NCBI GenBank assembly: GCA_934444485.1
Contig: CAKSCN010000166.1
Coordinates: forward strand, 1 to 5,048
Length of the DNA stretch: 5,048 nt
Source of the DNA: an uncultured Eubacteriales bacterium
Lineage (GTDB): Bacteria > Bacillota > Clostridia > Oscillospirales > CAG-382
Direction: 5' to 3'
A program made the position numbers and the translations under genes. The notes under the pieces were generated by a model, which saw only the letters and a list, made by a program, of their open reading frames with translations, ran no database searches and was not told the origin of the DNA. Shown one piece after another: positions 1 through 5,048 of this stretch; within the stretch, counting starts at the first letter, position 1, and each line of letters opens with the position of its first letter.

Positions 1-140
1 ATATAGAATACACTAACGAGCAGCTCGAAAAGGAGCTTGACAAAGAAATAGACGACGAATACGTAAAAAAAGTAGCCGAAGACGAACTCGGTCTCATACC
101 GCCGGATTCAAAGGTCTACTACAGCGATTTACCAAACTGA
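1..140 (+). CDS. divIC: Septum formation initiator (DivIC/FtsB family), C-terminal fragment
   Basis: This is the last 45 codons of a gene that begins before the window; the open frame starts at base 3 and ends at the TGA at 138-140. The visible peptide is acidic and helical (LEKELDKEIDDEYVKKVAED), followed by ELGLIPPDSKVYY. That matches the end of the DivIC/FtsB family, where a coiled coil is followed by a short 'A.ELGlv.pgE.vyy' segment. Family members are small single-pass membrane proteins that join FtsL and DivIB/FtsQ in the divisome. The next gene is a YabR-like S1 protein, the same order as divIC-yabR in Bacillus, and this supports the call. The N-terminal membrane helix lies outside the window and cannot be checked. 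An FtsL-like protein is the main alternative. Confidence 0.8.
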   Translation, partial: IEYTNEQLEKELDKEIDDEYVKKVAEDELGLIPPDSKVYYSDLPN

Positions 141-158
141 CGGAGGAAAAATTAGTTT

Positions 159-596
159 ATGGAGCTTGAGGTAGGAAAAGTAGTTAAGGGGAAGGTCGTC
201 GGAATAACAAATTTCGGCGCATTTGTTGAGGTTGACGGTGATACCGACGAAACGCCGGCCGGCAGAAAAAGAAACTGCCTTGTACATATTTCGGAGATTT
301 CGGACGGATTCGTAAGAGCCGTTGAGGATTATTTGAAAATCGGCGACACCGTTGAAGCCAAGGTTATCGGAATTGACGAACGAGGAAAGGTCAGTCTATC
401 GATAAAGCAGGCGAGAACCGACACAAAGTCAAGAAACAATGCTTTTTCCAATCCTCCTCCCGAGTTTTTCGGAGCGAAGCGGGAAAACCGTGATTTCGAG
501 GAGATGATGCATTCTTTCAAGCAGGTCAGCGATGAAAAAATGTCGATGCTCAAAAAGTCGGGCGACCCCAAAAGAGGCTCGAGACGAAGAAAATAA
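159..596 (+). CDS. yabR: S1-domain RNA-binding protein, YabR / general stress protein 13-like
   Basis: A 145-residue cytoplasmic protein with one S1 (OB-fold) domain at residues 1-84. Diagnostic stretches are GKVVGITNFGAFVEV (11-25), LVHISEISDGFV (41-52) and IGDTVEAKVIGID (61-73) with GKVSLSIKQ (76-84). The S1 fold binds single-stranded RNA, and YabR-type proteins are thought to associate with ribosomes; the exact role is not established. Residues 112-133 (DFEEMMHSFKQVSDEKMSML) and the basic tail KRGSRRRK match the C-terminal region I recall for YabR, which separates it from ribosomal protein S1 fragments. The loop between 'VEV' and 'LVHISE' is roughly nine residues longer than in a minimal S1 domain and carries GRKRN. 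The start ATG 159 has GGAGG at 142-146, with a slightly long 12-nt spacer, 18 nt after the divIC stop. It is probably cotranscribed with divIC. Confidence 0.9.
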   Translation: MELEVGKVVKGKVVGITNFGAFVEVDGDTDETPAGRKRNCLVHISEISDGFVRAVEDYLKIGDTVEAKVIGIDERGKVSLSIKQARTDTKSRNNAFSNPPPEFFGAKRENRDFEEMMHSFKQVSDEKMSMLKKSGDPKRGSRRRK

Positions 597-631
597 TGCC
601 GTGATAATGGCGGAGAGGATAGGCGGACGCT

Positions 632-1477
632 ATGCGAAAGGTCAGCGTGACGGAAATAGAAAACGCAGTCGAAGCACTTTTCATTAAGGCTAACTACGTA
701 CTGCCGGAAAGTGTTTGCAAAGCTGTTTCGGAGGCACGCAAATGTGAAAGCGACGAACGTGCCGGAGAAATTCTCAAGAAGCTCGAGATAAACGCCGAGA
801 CGGCAAAAGAGGGTGTTTATCCTATATGCCAGGATACCGGTATGGCGGTGGTGTTTGTCGAAATCGGAAACGAGGTCCATATTGAGGGCGGCGTTCTCCC
901 GGAGGCGGTAAACAGAGGAGTTGCAAGGGCGTATGACAAAGGGTATCTGCGTAAATCCGTGGTTGCCGAGCCGTTCTTCAACCGTGTGAATACGGGCAAC
1001 AACACTCCGGCGGTTATATACACGGATATTGTACCCGGCGACAAGATTAAAATAACTGCGGCACCGAAGGGGTTCGGAAGTGAGAACATGAGCAAAACGA
1101 AAATGTTTACTCCGTCCGCAAAGCGTGAAGATATCATCGACTTCGCCGTCGAAACGGTAAGAGCGGCAGGCGGAAACCCGTGTCCTCCGATAGTGCTGGG
1201 AATTGCTCTCGGCGGAACTTTCGATTACTGTGCGGTGCTTTCAAAAAAAGCTTTGTGCAGGGATATTTCCGTGCGCAACGCAAATCCCGACTATGCGGCT
1301 CTCGAAAGGGATATCCTCGAGAGGATAAACGAAACCGGAATCGGACCGCAGGGCTTCGGAGGGAAGACAACGGCGCTTGCGGTGAATATAGAGTACGCCC
1401 CTACTCACATTGCGGGACTCCCTTGCGCTATCAACGTCGGATGCCATGTAACACGTCACGCCGAGTGCGAGATATAA
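632..1477 (+). CDS. Class I fumarate hydratase, alpha (Fe-S) subunit; TtdA-like
   Basis: A 281-residue protein of the iron-sulfur-dependent fumarase / L(+)-tartrate dehydratase alpha family. Fumarase interconverts fumarate and (S)-malate using a [4Fe-4S] cluster held by three cysteines. All three are visible: C66 in YPICQDTGM, C184 in GNPCPPIVLGIALGG and C271 in INVGCHVTRHA. Their spacing is close to that in the single-chain E. coli enzymes. Other family signatures are KGFGSENMSK (146-155), GIGPQGFGGKTTALAV (236-251) and YAPTHIAGLPC (255-265). The length is full for an alpha subunit of the two-subunit form, which also needs a beta subunit of about 180-200 residues; none follows here. An in-frame stop at 620-622 leaves ATG 632 as the first in-frame ATG. 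The ribosome site is weak (GGCGGA 622-627 or GGAGAGG 612-618). The gene starts 35 nt after the S1 gene and probably shares its transcript. Sequence alone cannot exclude tartrate dehydratase or another hydratase activity. Confidence 0.9.
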   Translation: MRKVSVTEIENAVEALFIKANYVLPESVCKAVSEARKCESDERAGEILKKLEINAETAKEGVYPICQDTGMAVVFVEIGNEVHIEGGVLPEAVNRGVARAYDKGYLRKSVVAEPFFNRVNTGNNTPAVIYTDIVPGDKIKITAAPKGFGSENMSKTKMFTPSAKREDIIDFAVETVRAAGGNPCPPIVLGIALGGTFDYCAVLSKKALCRDISVRNANPDYAALERDILERINETGIGPQGFGGKTTALAVNIEYAPTHIAGLPCAINVGCHVTRHAECEI

Positions 1478-1539
1478 CATTTTCACCTTGGTGTCACTTA
1501 ATTTTCAGAAACAAATTTGTAAATTATCACAAATACCCC

Positions 1540-1568
1540 TTTACATTTCATTTGCTTTGTGCTATAAT
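1540..1568 (+). promoter_or_regulatory. Sigma-A promoter for hpf, with extended -10
   Basis: TTTACA at 1540-1545 is separated by exactly 17 bp from TATAAT at 1563-1568. TGC directly precedes the -10 hexamer, giving an extended -10 element. Transcription would start near 1574-1576, leaving an untranslated leader of about 77 nt before hpf. The match is strong and lies in the only sizeable gap between the fumarase gene and hpf, so hpf most likely has its own transcript. No good terminator is visible between 1478 and 1539, so some read-through from the upstream cluster is possible. Confidence 0.85.
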
Positions 1569-1574
1569 ATGTAC

Positions 1575-1626
1575 AGAAGATGAGGCAGGCGGAAGTATAA
1601 ATATCATAGCTCCGTACACATCTTCT
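1575..1626 (+). other. Inverted repeat / predicted stem in the hpf leader
   Basis: AGAAGATG at 1575-1582 is perfectly complementary to CATCTTCT at 1619-1626. Inside it, CGGA (1590-1593) can pair with TCCG (1611-1614), leaving an AU-rich loop. The outer stem begins at about the predicted first transcribed base, so it could form a 5'-terminal stem-loop in the hpf mRNA, clear of the ribosome site at 1640-1645. The pairing is read directly; a function in mRNA stability or regulation is inference. No known riboswitch class is recognised. Confidence 0.4.
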
Positions 1627-1651
1627 ACTTCACAACGATAGGAGGAGCAAT

Positions 1652-2176
1652 ATGAAAACAACAATCGTTTCCAGAAAGTATGAGTTGACAAACGACATTA
1701 AAGAAAGACTTGAGAAAAAGCTCGGAAAGCTCGATAAATTCTTCAACGACGAATCAAGTGCCGATGCAACCGTTACGTTTTCCGAGGAAAGAGGACGTCA
1801 CAGAGTCGAGATAACGATTTTCTGCAAAGGAACGATTTTCAGAGCAGAGGTGTTTGAGAGCGACCCTATCAGCTCGATCGATAAGGCGACGGATATAATT
1901 GAGCGCCAGATACGCAAGAATAAGACAAAGCTTGAGAAAAAGCTCCGCACCGTTGATTTTTCGGCGTTCGGAGATACCTCGGAACCCGAGGACAGCTATA
2001 AGATTACACGTACCAAGAAATTTGAGCTGACGCCTATGTCCGTGGATGAGGCGATATTGCAGATGAACCTCGTGGGACATGAGTTTTTCCTGTTCTTGAA
2101 TGACGAGACAGACGAAGTGAACCTTGTCTACAGAAGAAAGAATGACGATTACGGTTTGATAATACCGAAAATCTGA
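1652..2176 (+). CDS. hpf: Ribosome hibernation promoting factor, long form
   Basis: A 174-residue protein with the two-part architecture of long HPF. The N-terminal S30AE/YfiA domain (about residues 1-100) opens MKTTIVSRKYELTNDIKERL and contains VTFSEERGRHRVEITIFCKG (41-60) and the AEVFESDPISSIDKATDIIERQIRKNK segment (65-91). A linker (about 101-117) leads to the C-terminal dimerisation domain with KKFELTPMSVDEAILQMNLV (122-141), GHEFFLFLN (142-150) and VYRRKNDDYGLIIPKI (159-174). Long HPF binds the 30S subunit at the mRNA/tRNA channel, and its C-terminal domain pairs two ribosomes into an inactive 100S dimer in slow or stationary growth. The start is set by AGGAGG at 1640-1645, 6 nt before ATG 1652. 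The gene has its own promoter and its own terminator, so it appears monocistronic. Confidence 0.97.
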   Translation: MKTTIVSRKYELTNDIKERLEKKLGKLDKFFNDESSADATVTFSEERGRHRVEITIFCKGTIFRAEVFESDPISSIDKATDIIERQIRKNKTKLEKKLRTVDFSAFGDTSEPEDSYKITRTKKFELTPMSVDEAILQMNLVGHEFFLFLNDETDEVNLVYRRKNDDYGLIIPKI

Positions 2177-2207
2177 TGCGTCAAAAATCGGCTGAATAAT
2201 AACATGG

Positions 2208-2241
2208 GTGCAGATGGTTTTTCCACCTGCACTTTTCTTTT
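2208..2241 (+). terminator. Intrinsic terminator after hpf
   Basis: GTGCAGATGG (2208-2217) and CCACCTGCAC (2223-2232) form a 10-position stem with one A-C mismatch and a TTTTT loop, followed at once by the T-rich run TTTTCTTTT (2233-2241). It starts 31 nt after the hpf stop. On the minus strand the same stem pairs completely, with one G-U, just past the deacetylase stop at 2247. There it lacks a U-tract, so termination in that direction would be weaker. Confidence 0.9.
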
Positions 2242-2246
2242 GCACG

Positions 2247-2993
2247 TTACCTTATACTCACGGCATCGTCCATAAGCTCGGACACCGTCACAAAGCGATA
2301 TCCCATTTCACGAAGCTTCGGAAGTATTATTCTGAGCGCTTCCGGCGTGGGACTCTTTCCGCCGTTAAAATCGTGAAACAGTATAATATCGCCGTTCTGA
2401 ATGTTACCGAGAACCGTCTTAACAATGCTGTTTACGCTCGGGCAAGACCAGTCACGTGTGTCCTGACGCCACGACCACAGCACTGAGGTGCAGTTGCGAT
2501 CTATGGTTGCTTCGACAAAATCGTTTTTCAGATATCCCCCCGGCGGTCGGAAAAGCCTCGGCTCGCTTCCGGTTATATCCTTAATGACCTTTTGCGTCTT
2601 TTCTATTTCTTCGTCAAGCTTGTTTACATCAAGAGCCTTCATGTTCGGGTGACTGTAGGTGTGATTACCTATTTCGTGTCCCTCGGAGTATTCTCGCAGG
2701 ACAATTTCGGGATACTGCTCGGCGTTCTGACCTATAATAAAGAAGGTCGCTCTCGCACCGTTTTCCTTTAATATATCGAGAATTTCGGCGGTGTAGGTCG
2801 GGTGCGGACCGTCATCGAACGTCAATGCGACGCATTTTTCCGCATACCTGTTTGCGACGAATATTCCCTCGGCACCCTTTTCGTCATCATAGAAAAAATC
2901 CGATATCCTGCCGGCCGAAGCATTGCCGCCGCATATTGCGCATAGCATGACAGCTGCTGTAATGACTGCCGACATTATTCTTTTGCTTCTCAT
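2247..2993 (-). CDS. Secreted polysaccharide deacetylase (CE4, NodB domain)
   Basis: A 248-residue exported metal-dependent N-acetyl hydrolase of carbohydrate esterase family 4. Residues 1-27 form a signal peptide (basic MRSKR, hydrophobic core, NASA cleavage box). No lipobox is seen. All five catalytic motifs are present: TFDDGP (58-63; catalytic D60, metal D61), HEIGNHTYSH (106-115; metal H111 and H115), RPPGG (149-153), DTRDW (178-182) and LFHD (205-208). The likely substrate is N-acetylglucosamine or N-acetylmuramic acid in peptidoglycan, which would make this PgdA-like, but the sequence cannot fix the substrate. ATG 2993 is preferred over the in-frame TTG at 2999, because GGAGG (3000-3004 on the plus strand as CCTCC) sits 6 nt before the ATG but directly abuts the TTG. 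The gene begins 2 nt after the stop of the PdaA-like gene and is probably translationally coupled to it. A PdaB assignment is less likely because the canonical TFDDGPHP motif is intact. Confidence 0.93.
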   Translation of the reverse strand: MRSKRIMSAVITAAVMLCAICGGNASAGRISDFFYDDEKGAEGIFVANRYAEKCVALTFDDGPHPTYTAEILDILKENGARATFFIIGQNAEQYPEIVLREYSEGHEIGNHTYSHPNMKALDVNKLDEEIEKTQKVIKDITGSEPRLFRPPGGYLKNDFVEATIDRNCTSVLWSWRQDTRDWSCPSVNSIVKTVLGNIQNGDIILFHDFNGGKSPTPEALRIILPKLREMGYRFVTVSELMDDAVSIR

Positions 2994-2995
2994 GC

Positions 2996-3787
2996 TCAAC
3001 CTCCGTTTTCCGCAGACGGAAACTCATCAAGCGACGCAAAACCGTACCCCTTTGCTTCGATTCCGGCAAGAAAATCATCCATTATTTTTGCGTTTGTTGA
3101 CGACGTGGGGTGGAGGAGTACTACACTTCCGTCATGGATACGTGAGAGAAGCTTTTCAAGAGCTTTTTGAGGGTCGGGCTGTTTGTTTTTGTCCCAGTCT
3201 GCATGGGCAAGTGACCAGAATACGGTTTTGTAACCCAACTCATCCGCAAATTTAAGCGTGTTCTCACTGAATTTTCCCTCGGGCGGACGGAAAAACTTCG
3301 CCATCTCGTGTCCTGTCTGCTCACGGTAAAGATTCTCGATATCCGCAAGCTCCGCCGCAAACGCTTCCTTTGACGTTACCTTTGACATATCCTTGTGGTG
3401 CGTCGTGTGGTTGCAGATAAGATGCCCCTCGGAATTCATGCGCTCGATAAGCTCGGGACATGATTTAATAAAATTCGGAAGCACAAAAAACGCTCCCTTT
3501 GCACCGTGTTTTTTCAGCGCATCGAGTATCGGTTCAACATTTCCGTCGTCGTATCCGACATCAAAGGTAAGATACACCTTGCCGCTTCCGCTCTTGTCAA
3601 GCCATATCAAATTGTGCTTTTCTCCGAATTGCGACATATCGACCGACCGTGGTGCGGTGTTCGGCTCTCCGTATTGCAGATACCATGAATAAGAATCTGT
3701 ATATTCGTGTGCATAAACAGCCGAAATATTCATTGTGAGTGAATAAATCACAATCAGGCATAAAAGTGTCAAATAATGCTTTTTCAT
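2996..3787 (-). CDS. pdaA: PdaA-like polysaccharide deacetylase (muramic-delta-lactam type)
   Basis: A 263-residue exported CE4 protein. Residues 1-26 are a signal peptide (MKKHYLTLLCLIVIYSL...AVYA). A pre-domain with YSWYLQYGE (33-41) precedes the NodB fold (about 70-256). Motifs are TFDVGYDDG (74-82), GHLICNHTTHHKD (121-133; metal H127 and H131), RPPEG (167-171), ADW (196-198) and LLHPTS (224-229). FRPPEGKFSENTLK, LGYKTVFWSLAHADW and the YLTFD.GY..G signature resemble PdaA of Bacillus. That enzyme removes the N-acetyl group from muramic acid after an amidase strips the peptide, leading to muramic delta-lactam in spore cortex. The usual second Asp of TFDDG is V77; PdaA relatives also vary here, so activity is still likely. 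A strong GAGGTGAT ribosome site (plus strand 3794-3801) precedes ATG 3787. It is the first gene of a two-deacetylase operon. The spore role is inferred from family. Confidence 0.88.
   Translation of the reverse strand: MKKHYLTLLCLIVIYSLTMNISAVYAHEYTDSYSWYLQYGEPNTAPRSVDMSQFGEKHNLIWLDKSGSGKVYLTFDVGYDDGNVEPILDALKKHGAKGAFFVLPNFIKSCPELIERMNSEGHLICNHTTHHKDMSKVTSKEAFAAELADIENLYREQTGHEMAKFFRPPEGKFSENTLKFADELGYKTVFWSLAHADWDKNKQPDPQKALEKLLSRIHDGSVVLLHPTSSTNAKIMDDFLAGIEAKGYGFASLDEFPSAENGG
3000..3004 (-). promoter_or_regulatory. Ribosome binding site deciding the second deacetylase start
   Basis: Read on the minus strand, GGAGG lies inside the last codons of the upstream PdaA-like gene (Gly-Gly before the TGA). 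Six nucleotides (TTGAGC) separate it from ATG 2993. The upstream TGA occupies 2998-2996, so ribosomes finishing the first gene stop on top of this site, an arrangement typical of translational coupling. Confidence 0.8.
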
Positions 3788-3888
3788 TTTGTTATCACCT
3801 CGCTGAGATTATTCTGTGCTTTGGTGAGTGGTTCATTCGAGCGAATTTACGTCAAAGAGAACAAAAAGAACCGAATATCACTCAAATT

Positions 3889-3915
3889 AGTATACGTTTC
3901 GGCAAAGAATGTAAA
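3889..3915 (-). promoter_or_regulatory. Weak candidate promoter for the deacetylase operon
   Basis: On the minus strand TTTACA (plus 3910-3915) and TATACT (plus 3889-3894) are good sigma-A-like hexamers, but only 15 bp separate them, shorter than the usual 17. The leader would be about 95 nt. I looked for sigma-G, sigma-F and sigma-E type elements, as expected for a spore gene. Only the -10 area (TATACTA, near the sigma-G CATNMTA form) was partly similar, with no matching -35. A sporulation sigma factor could still be the real driver. Confidence 0.3.
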
Positions 3916-3941
3916 TAAAACTTTAAAATGTAAAAAAACAC

Positions 3942-3970
3942 TTGACAATTGTATATTTATGCAGTATAAT
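3942..3970 (+). promoter_or_regulatory. Perfect-consensus sigma-A promoter for argG
   Basis: TTGACA at 3942-3947 and TATAAT at 3965-3970 are both exact consensus hexamers with the optimal 17-bp spacer. Transcription should start near 3976-3978, giving a leader of about 93 nt before argG. A promoter this strong usually needs a repressor, and an ArgR-like site fills the spacer. The rest of the leader (3971-4069) shows no T-box or recognisable riboswitch. Confidence 0.92.
3950..3963 (+). promoter_or_regulatory. Candidate ArgR operator (ARG box) in the argG promoter spacer
   Basis: TGTATATTTATGCA agrees with the general ARG-box form TGAATWWWWATTCA at 12 of 14 positions and is an imperfect palindrome (TGNATA arms). 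It lies exactly between the -35 and -10 hexamers, where a bound repressor would block RNA polymerase. ArgR/AhrC represses arginine biosynthetic genes with arginine as corepressor in many bacteria. The match is seen; binding is inferred. The AT-rich core raises the chance of coincidence, but position and neighbour gene both support it. Confidence 0.6.
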
Positions 3971-4043
3971 ATGGTCACAGAAAAACAAGCGGAAACACCG
4001 TAAGAATTAAGAACGATCGGTGCGGACGAAAAGTTTAAAACGA

Positions 4044-4057
4044 TGAATATTTATAAG
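4044..4057 (+). promoter_or_regulatory. Possible second, weaker ARG box over the argG ribosome site
   Basis: TGAATATTTATAAG matches the ARG-box form TGAATWWWWATTCA at 11 of 14 positions: the left half is perfect and the right half poor. It overlaps the AAGGAG ribosome site at 4055-4060, about 94 bp downstream of the first candidate box. ArgR hexamers often contact two sites, so a downstream auxiliary operator is possible, but an AT-rich coincidence is equally plausible. Confidence 0.25.
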
Positions 4058-4069
4058 GAGCTGTTGAAA

Positions 4070-5048
4070 ATGAAAACACCTAAGAAAATAGTACTTGCTT
4101 ATTCCGGCGGACTTGACACATCAATCATCATTCCGTGGCTGAAAGAGACATATGAAGGCTGTGAAGTTATCGCAGTTTCCGGAAACGTCGGTCAGGCGTC
4201 CGAACTTGAAGGACTCGAGGAAAAGGCGAAGAAGACCGGCGCAAGCAAGCTTTACATAGAGGATCTCACAAAGGAATACGTTGAAGATTACATTTTCCCG
4301 TGCCTCAAGGCCGGTGCAAAGTACGAGGACTACCTTCTCGGAACTTCTCACGCCCGTCCTTGCATCGCAAAGCGTATCGTTGAAATAGCACTCGCCGAGG
4401 GTGCTGACGCAATATGCCACGGCTGTACCGGAAAGGGCAACGACCAGGTTCGTTTTGAACTTGCGATAAAGGCGTTCGCTCCCGATATGCAGATTATCGC
4501 TCCTTGGCGTATATGGAATATCAAGTCTCGTGACGAAGAAATCGACTACGCCGAGGCACACAACATTCCCCTTAAAATAAGCCGTGAGACAAACTACTCC
4601 AAGGATAAGAACCTTTGGCATCTCAGCCATGAAGGCCTTGACCTCGAAAACCCGGCAAACGAGCCCGATTATCTCAAGCCCGGTTTCCTCGAACTCGGAG
4701 TTGCTCCCGAAGCCGCTCCCGATAAGCCCACATACGTAACAATTCACTTTGAAAAGGGTATCCCCACAGCCGTAAACGGCAAGGAAATGGGTGCTGTTGA
4801 AATAGTCGAGACTCTTAACAAAGTCGGCGGAGAAAACGGCATAGGCATCCTCGATATCGTTGAGAATCGTCTTGTCGGCATGAAGAGCCGCGGCGTATAC
4901 GAAACTCCCGGCGGAACAATTCTTTATAAGGCACACAATGTTCTCGAAACAATAACTCTTGATAAGGAGACTTCTCACTTTAAGGAAATTGTCGCTCAGA
5001 AGCTTGCAGACCTCGTATACAACGGTCAGTGGTTCACACCCTTACGTG
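4070..5048 (+). CDS. argG: Argininosuccinate synthase, 3'-truncated by the window edge
   Basis: The first 326 residues of an enzyme usually about 400 long; the frame is open to the edge with no stop. ArgG joins citrulline and aspartate using ATP to form argininosuccinate, the penultimate step of arginine synthesis, in the cytoplasm. Visible signatures are the N-type ATP-pyrophosphatase loop AYSGGLDTS (10-18), VIAVSGNVGQ (33-42), the substrate-binding stretches GTSHARPCIAKRIVEIA (91-107) and CHGCTGKGNDQVRFE (116-130), APWR (144-147), SKDKNLWHLSHEG (177-189), GIGILDIVENRLVGMKSRGVYETPGGT (257-283) and LVYNGQWFTPLR (315-326). Start ATG 4070 is set by AAGGAG at 4055-4060 with a 9-nt spacer. The gene has its own perfect-consensus promoter with an ArgR-like site. 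argH often follows argG but would lie beyond the window. Confidence 0.97.
   Translation, partial: MKTPKKIVLAYSGGLDTSIIIPWLKETYEGCEVIAVSGNVGQASELEGLEEKAKKTGASKLYIEDLTKEYVEDYIFPCLKAGAKYEDYLLGTSHARPCIAKRIVEIALAEGADAICHGCTGKGNDQVRFELAIKAFAPDMQIIAPWRIWNIKSRDEEIDYAEAHNIPLKISRETNYSKDKNLWHLSHEGLDLENPANEPDYLKPGFLELGVAPEAAPDKPTYVTIHFEKGIPTAVNGKEMGAVEIVETLNKVGGENGIGILDIVENRLVGMKSRGVYETPGGTILYKAHNVLETITLDKETSHFKEIVAQKLADLVYNGQWFTPLR

Noticed and set aside
329..880. Minus-strand open frame opposite yabR and the fumarase start
   Set aside because: It is antisense to two well-supported genes and shows no ribosome site or domain; treated as a shadow frame.
1486..1496. Small CACC/GGTG repeat after the fumarase stop as a terminator
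   Set aside because: There are only four base pairs across an impossible 2-nt loop and no clean T-run, so I do not call a terminator here.
1180..1641. Plus-strand open frame overlapping the fumarase 3' end and the hpf leader
   Set aside because: It starts inside the fumarase gene without a ribosome site, spans the strong hpf promoter, and its low-complexity, Arg- and Ser-rich translation resembles no family.
2997..2999. TTG start for the second deacetylase
   Set aside because: It directly abuts GGAGG with no spacer, while ATG 2993 has the ideal 6-nt spacing.
3835..3846. ATTCG-AG-CGAAT palindrome in the leader of the deacetylase operon
   Set aside because: The arms are only 5 bp with a 2-bp centre, too short for an RNA hairpin, and they do not match a regulator box I know, including the Gram-positive LexA site.
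3971..4003. Short 10-codon upstream frame (MVTEKQAETP) before argG, a possible leader peptide
   Set aside because: Its ATG lies 1 bp after the -10 hexamer, so it should fall upstream of the transcription start. It has no ribosome site and no run of arginine codons.
3996..4022. CACCG ... CGGTG inverted repeat in the argG leader as an attenuator or T-box
   Set aside because: It is a 5-bp stem with a 17-nt loop, with no U-tract and no T-box GGUGG-type core in the right setting; too weak to call.
4121..4978. A 285-codon open frame on the minus strand opposite argG
   Set aside because: It lies entirely antisense to an unmistakable argG with all catalytic motifs, and the translated protein shows no recognisable domain. 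Codon bias of argG explains the open antisense frame.

Overview
The window looks like a chromosomal segment of a low- to moderate-GC Firmicute, most likely a clostridial relative (Oscillospiraceae/Ruminococcaceae-like). That placement is inferred from three things: the divIC-yabR gene pair, strong GGAGG-type ribosome binding sites with consensus sigma-A promoters, and a PdaA-type deacetylase of the spore-cortex family. I see no mobile element, tRNA, rRNA, CRISPR array or phage gene.

Layout. Positions 1-1477 carry a forward cluster: the 3' end of a DivIC/FtsB-type division gene, a YabR-like S1-domain RNA-binding protein, and the alpha (iron-sulfur) subunit of a two-subunit class I fumarase. 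The fumarase beta subunit does not follow. A strong extended -10 promoter at 1540-1568 then drives a monocistronic long-form ribosome hibernation factor (hpf, 1652-2176), which ends at a clear intrinsic terminator (2208-2241). Two polysaccharide deacetylases face it on the minus strand: a PdaA-like enzyme (3787-2996), then a canonical NodB-type enzyme. The second is best started at ATG 2993 and looks translationally coupled to the first. A divergent intergenic region of about 280 bp (3788-4069) holds a weak candidate minus-strand promoter and a perfect TTGACA-N17-TATAAT promoter for argG. argG starts at 4070 and runs off the right edge. A good match to the ArgR operator fills the spacer of the argG promoter.

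How the genes fit together. The left cluster concerns division, translation and central carbon metabolism. hpf is an independent stationary-phase ribosome gene. The two deacetylases probably act together on peptidoglycan outside the membrane or in the forespore cortex. argG makes argininosuccinate for arginine synthesis and, from the operator, is probably controlled by arginine.

The region is mostly ordinary housekeeping sequence and I found no convincing new system. The points most worth a second look are the fumarase alpha gene without a beta partner, the coupled deacetylase pair in which one member has a substituted metal-ligand position, and the ArgR-like site inside the argG promoter.
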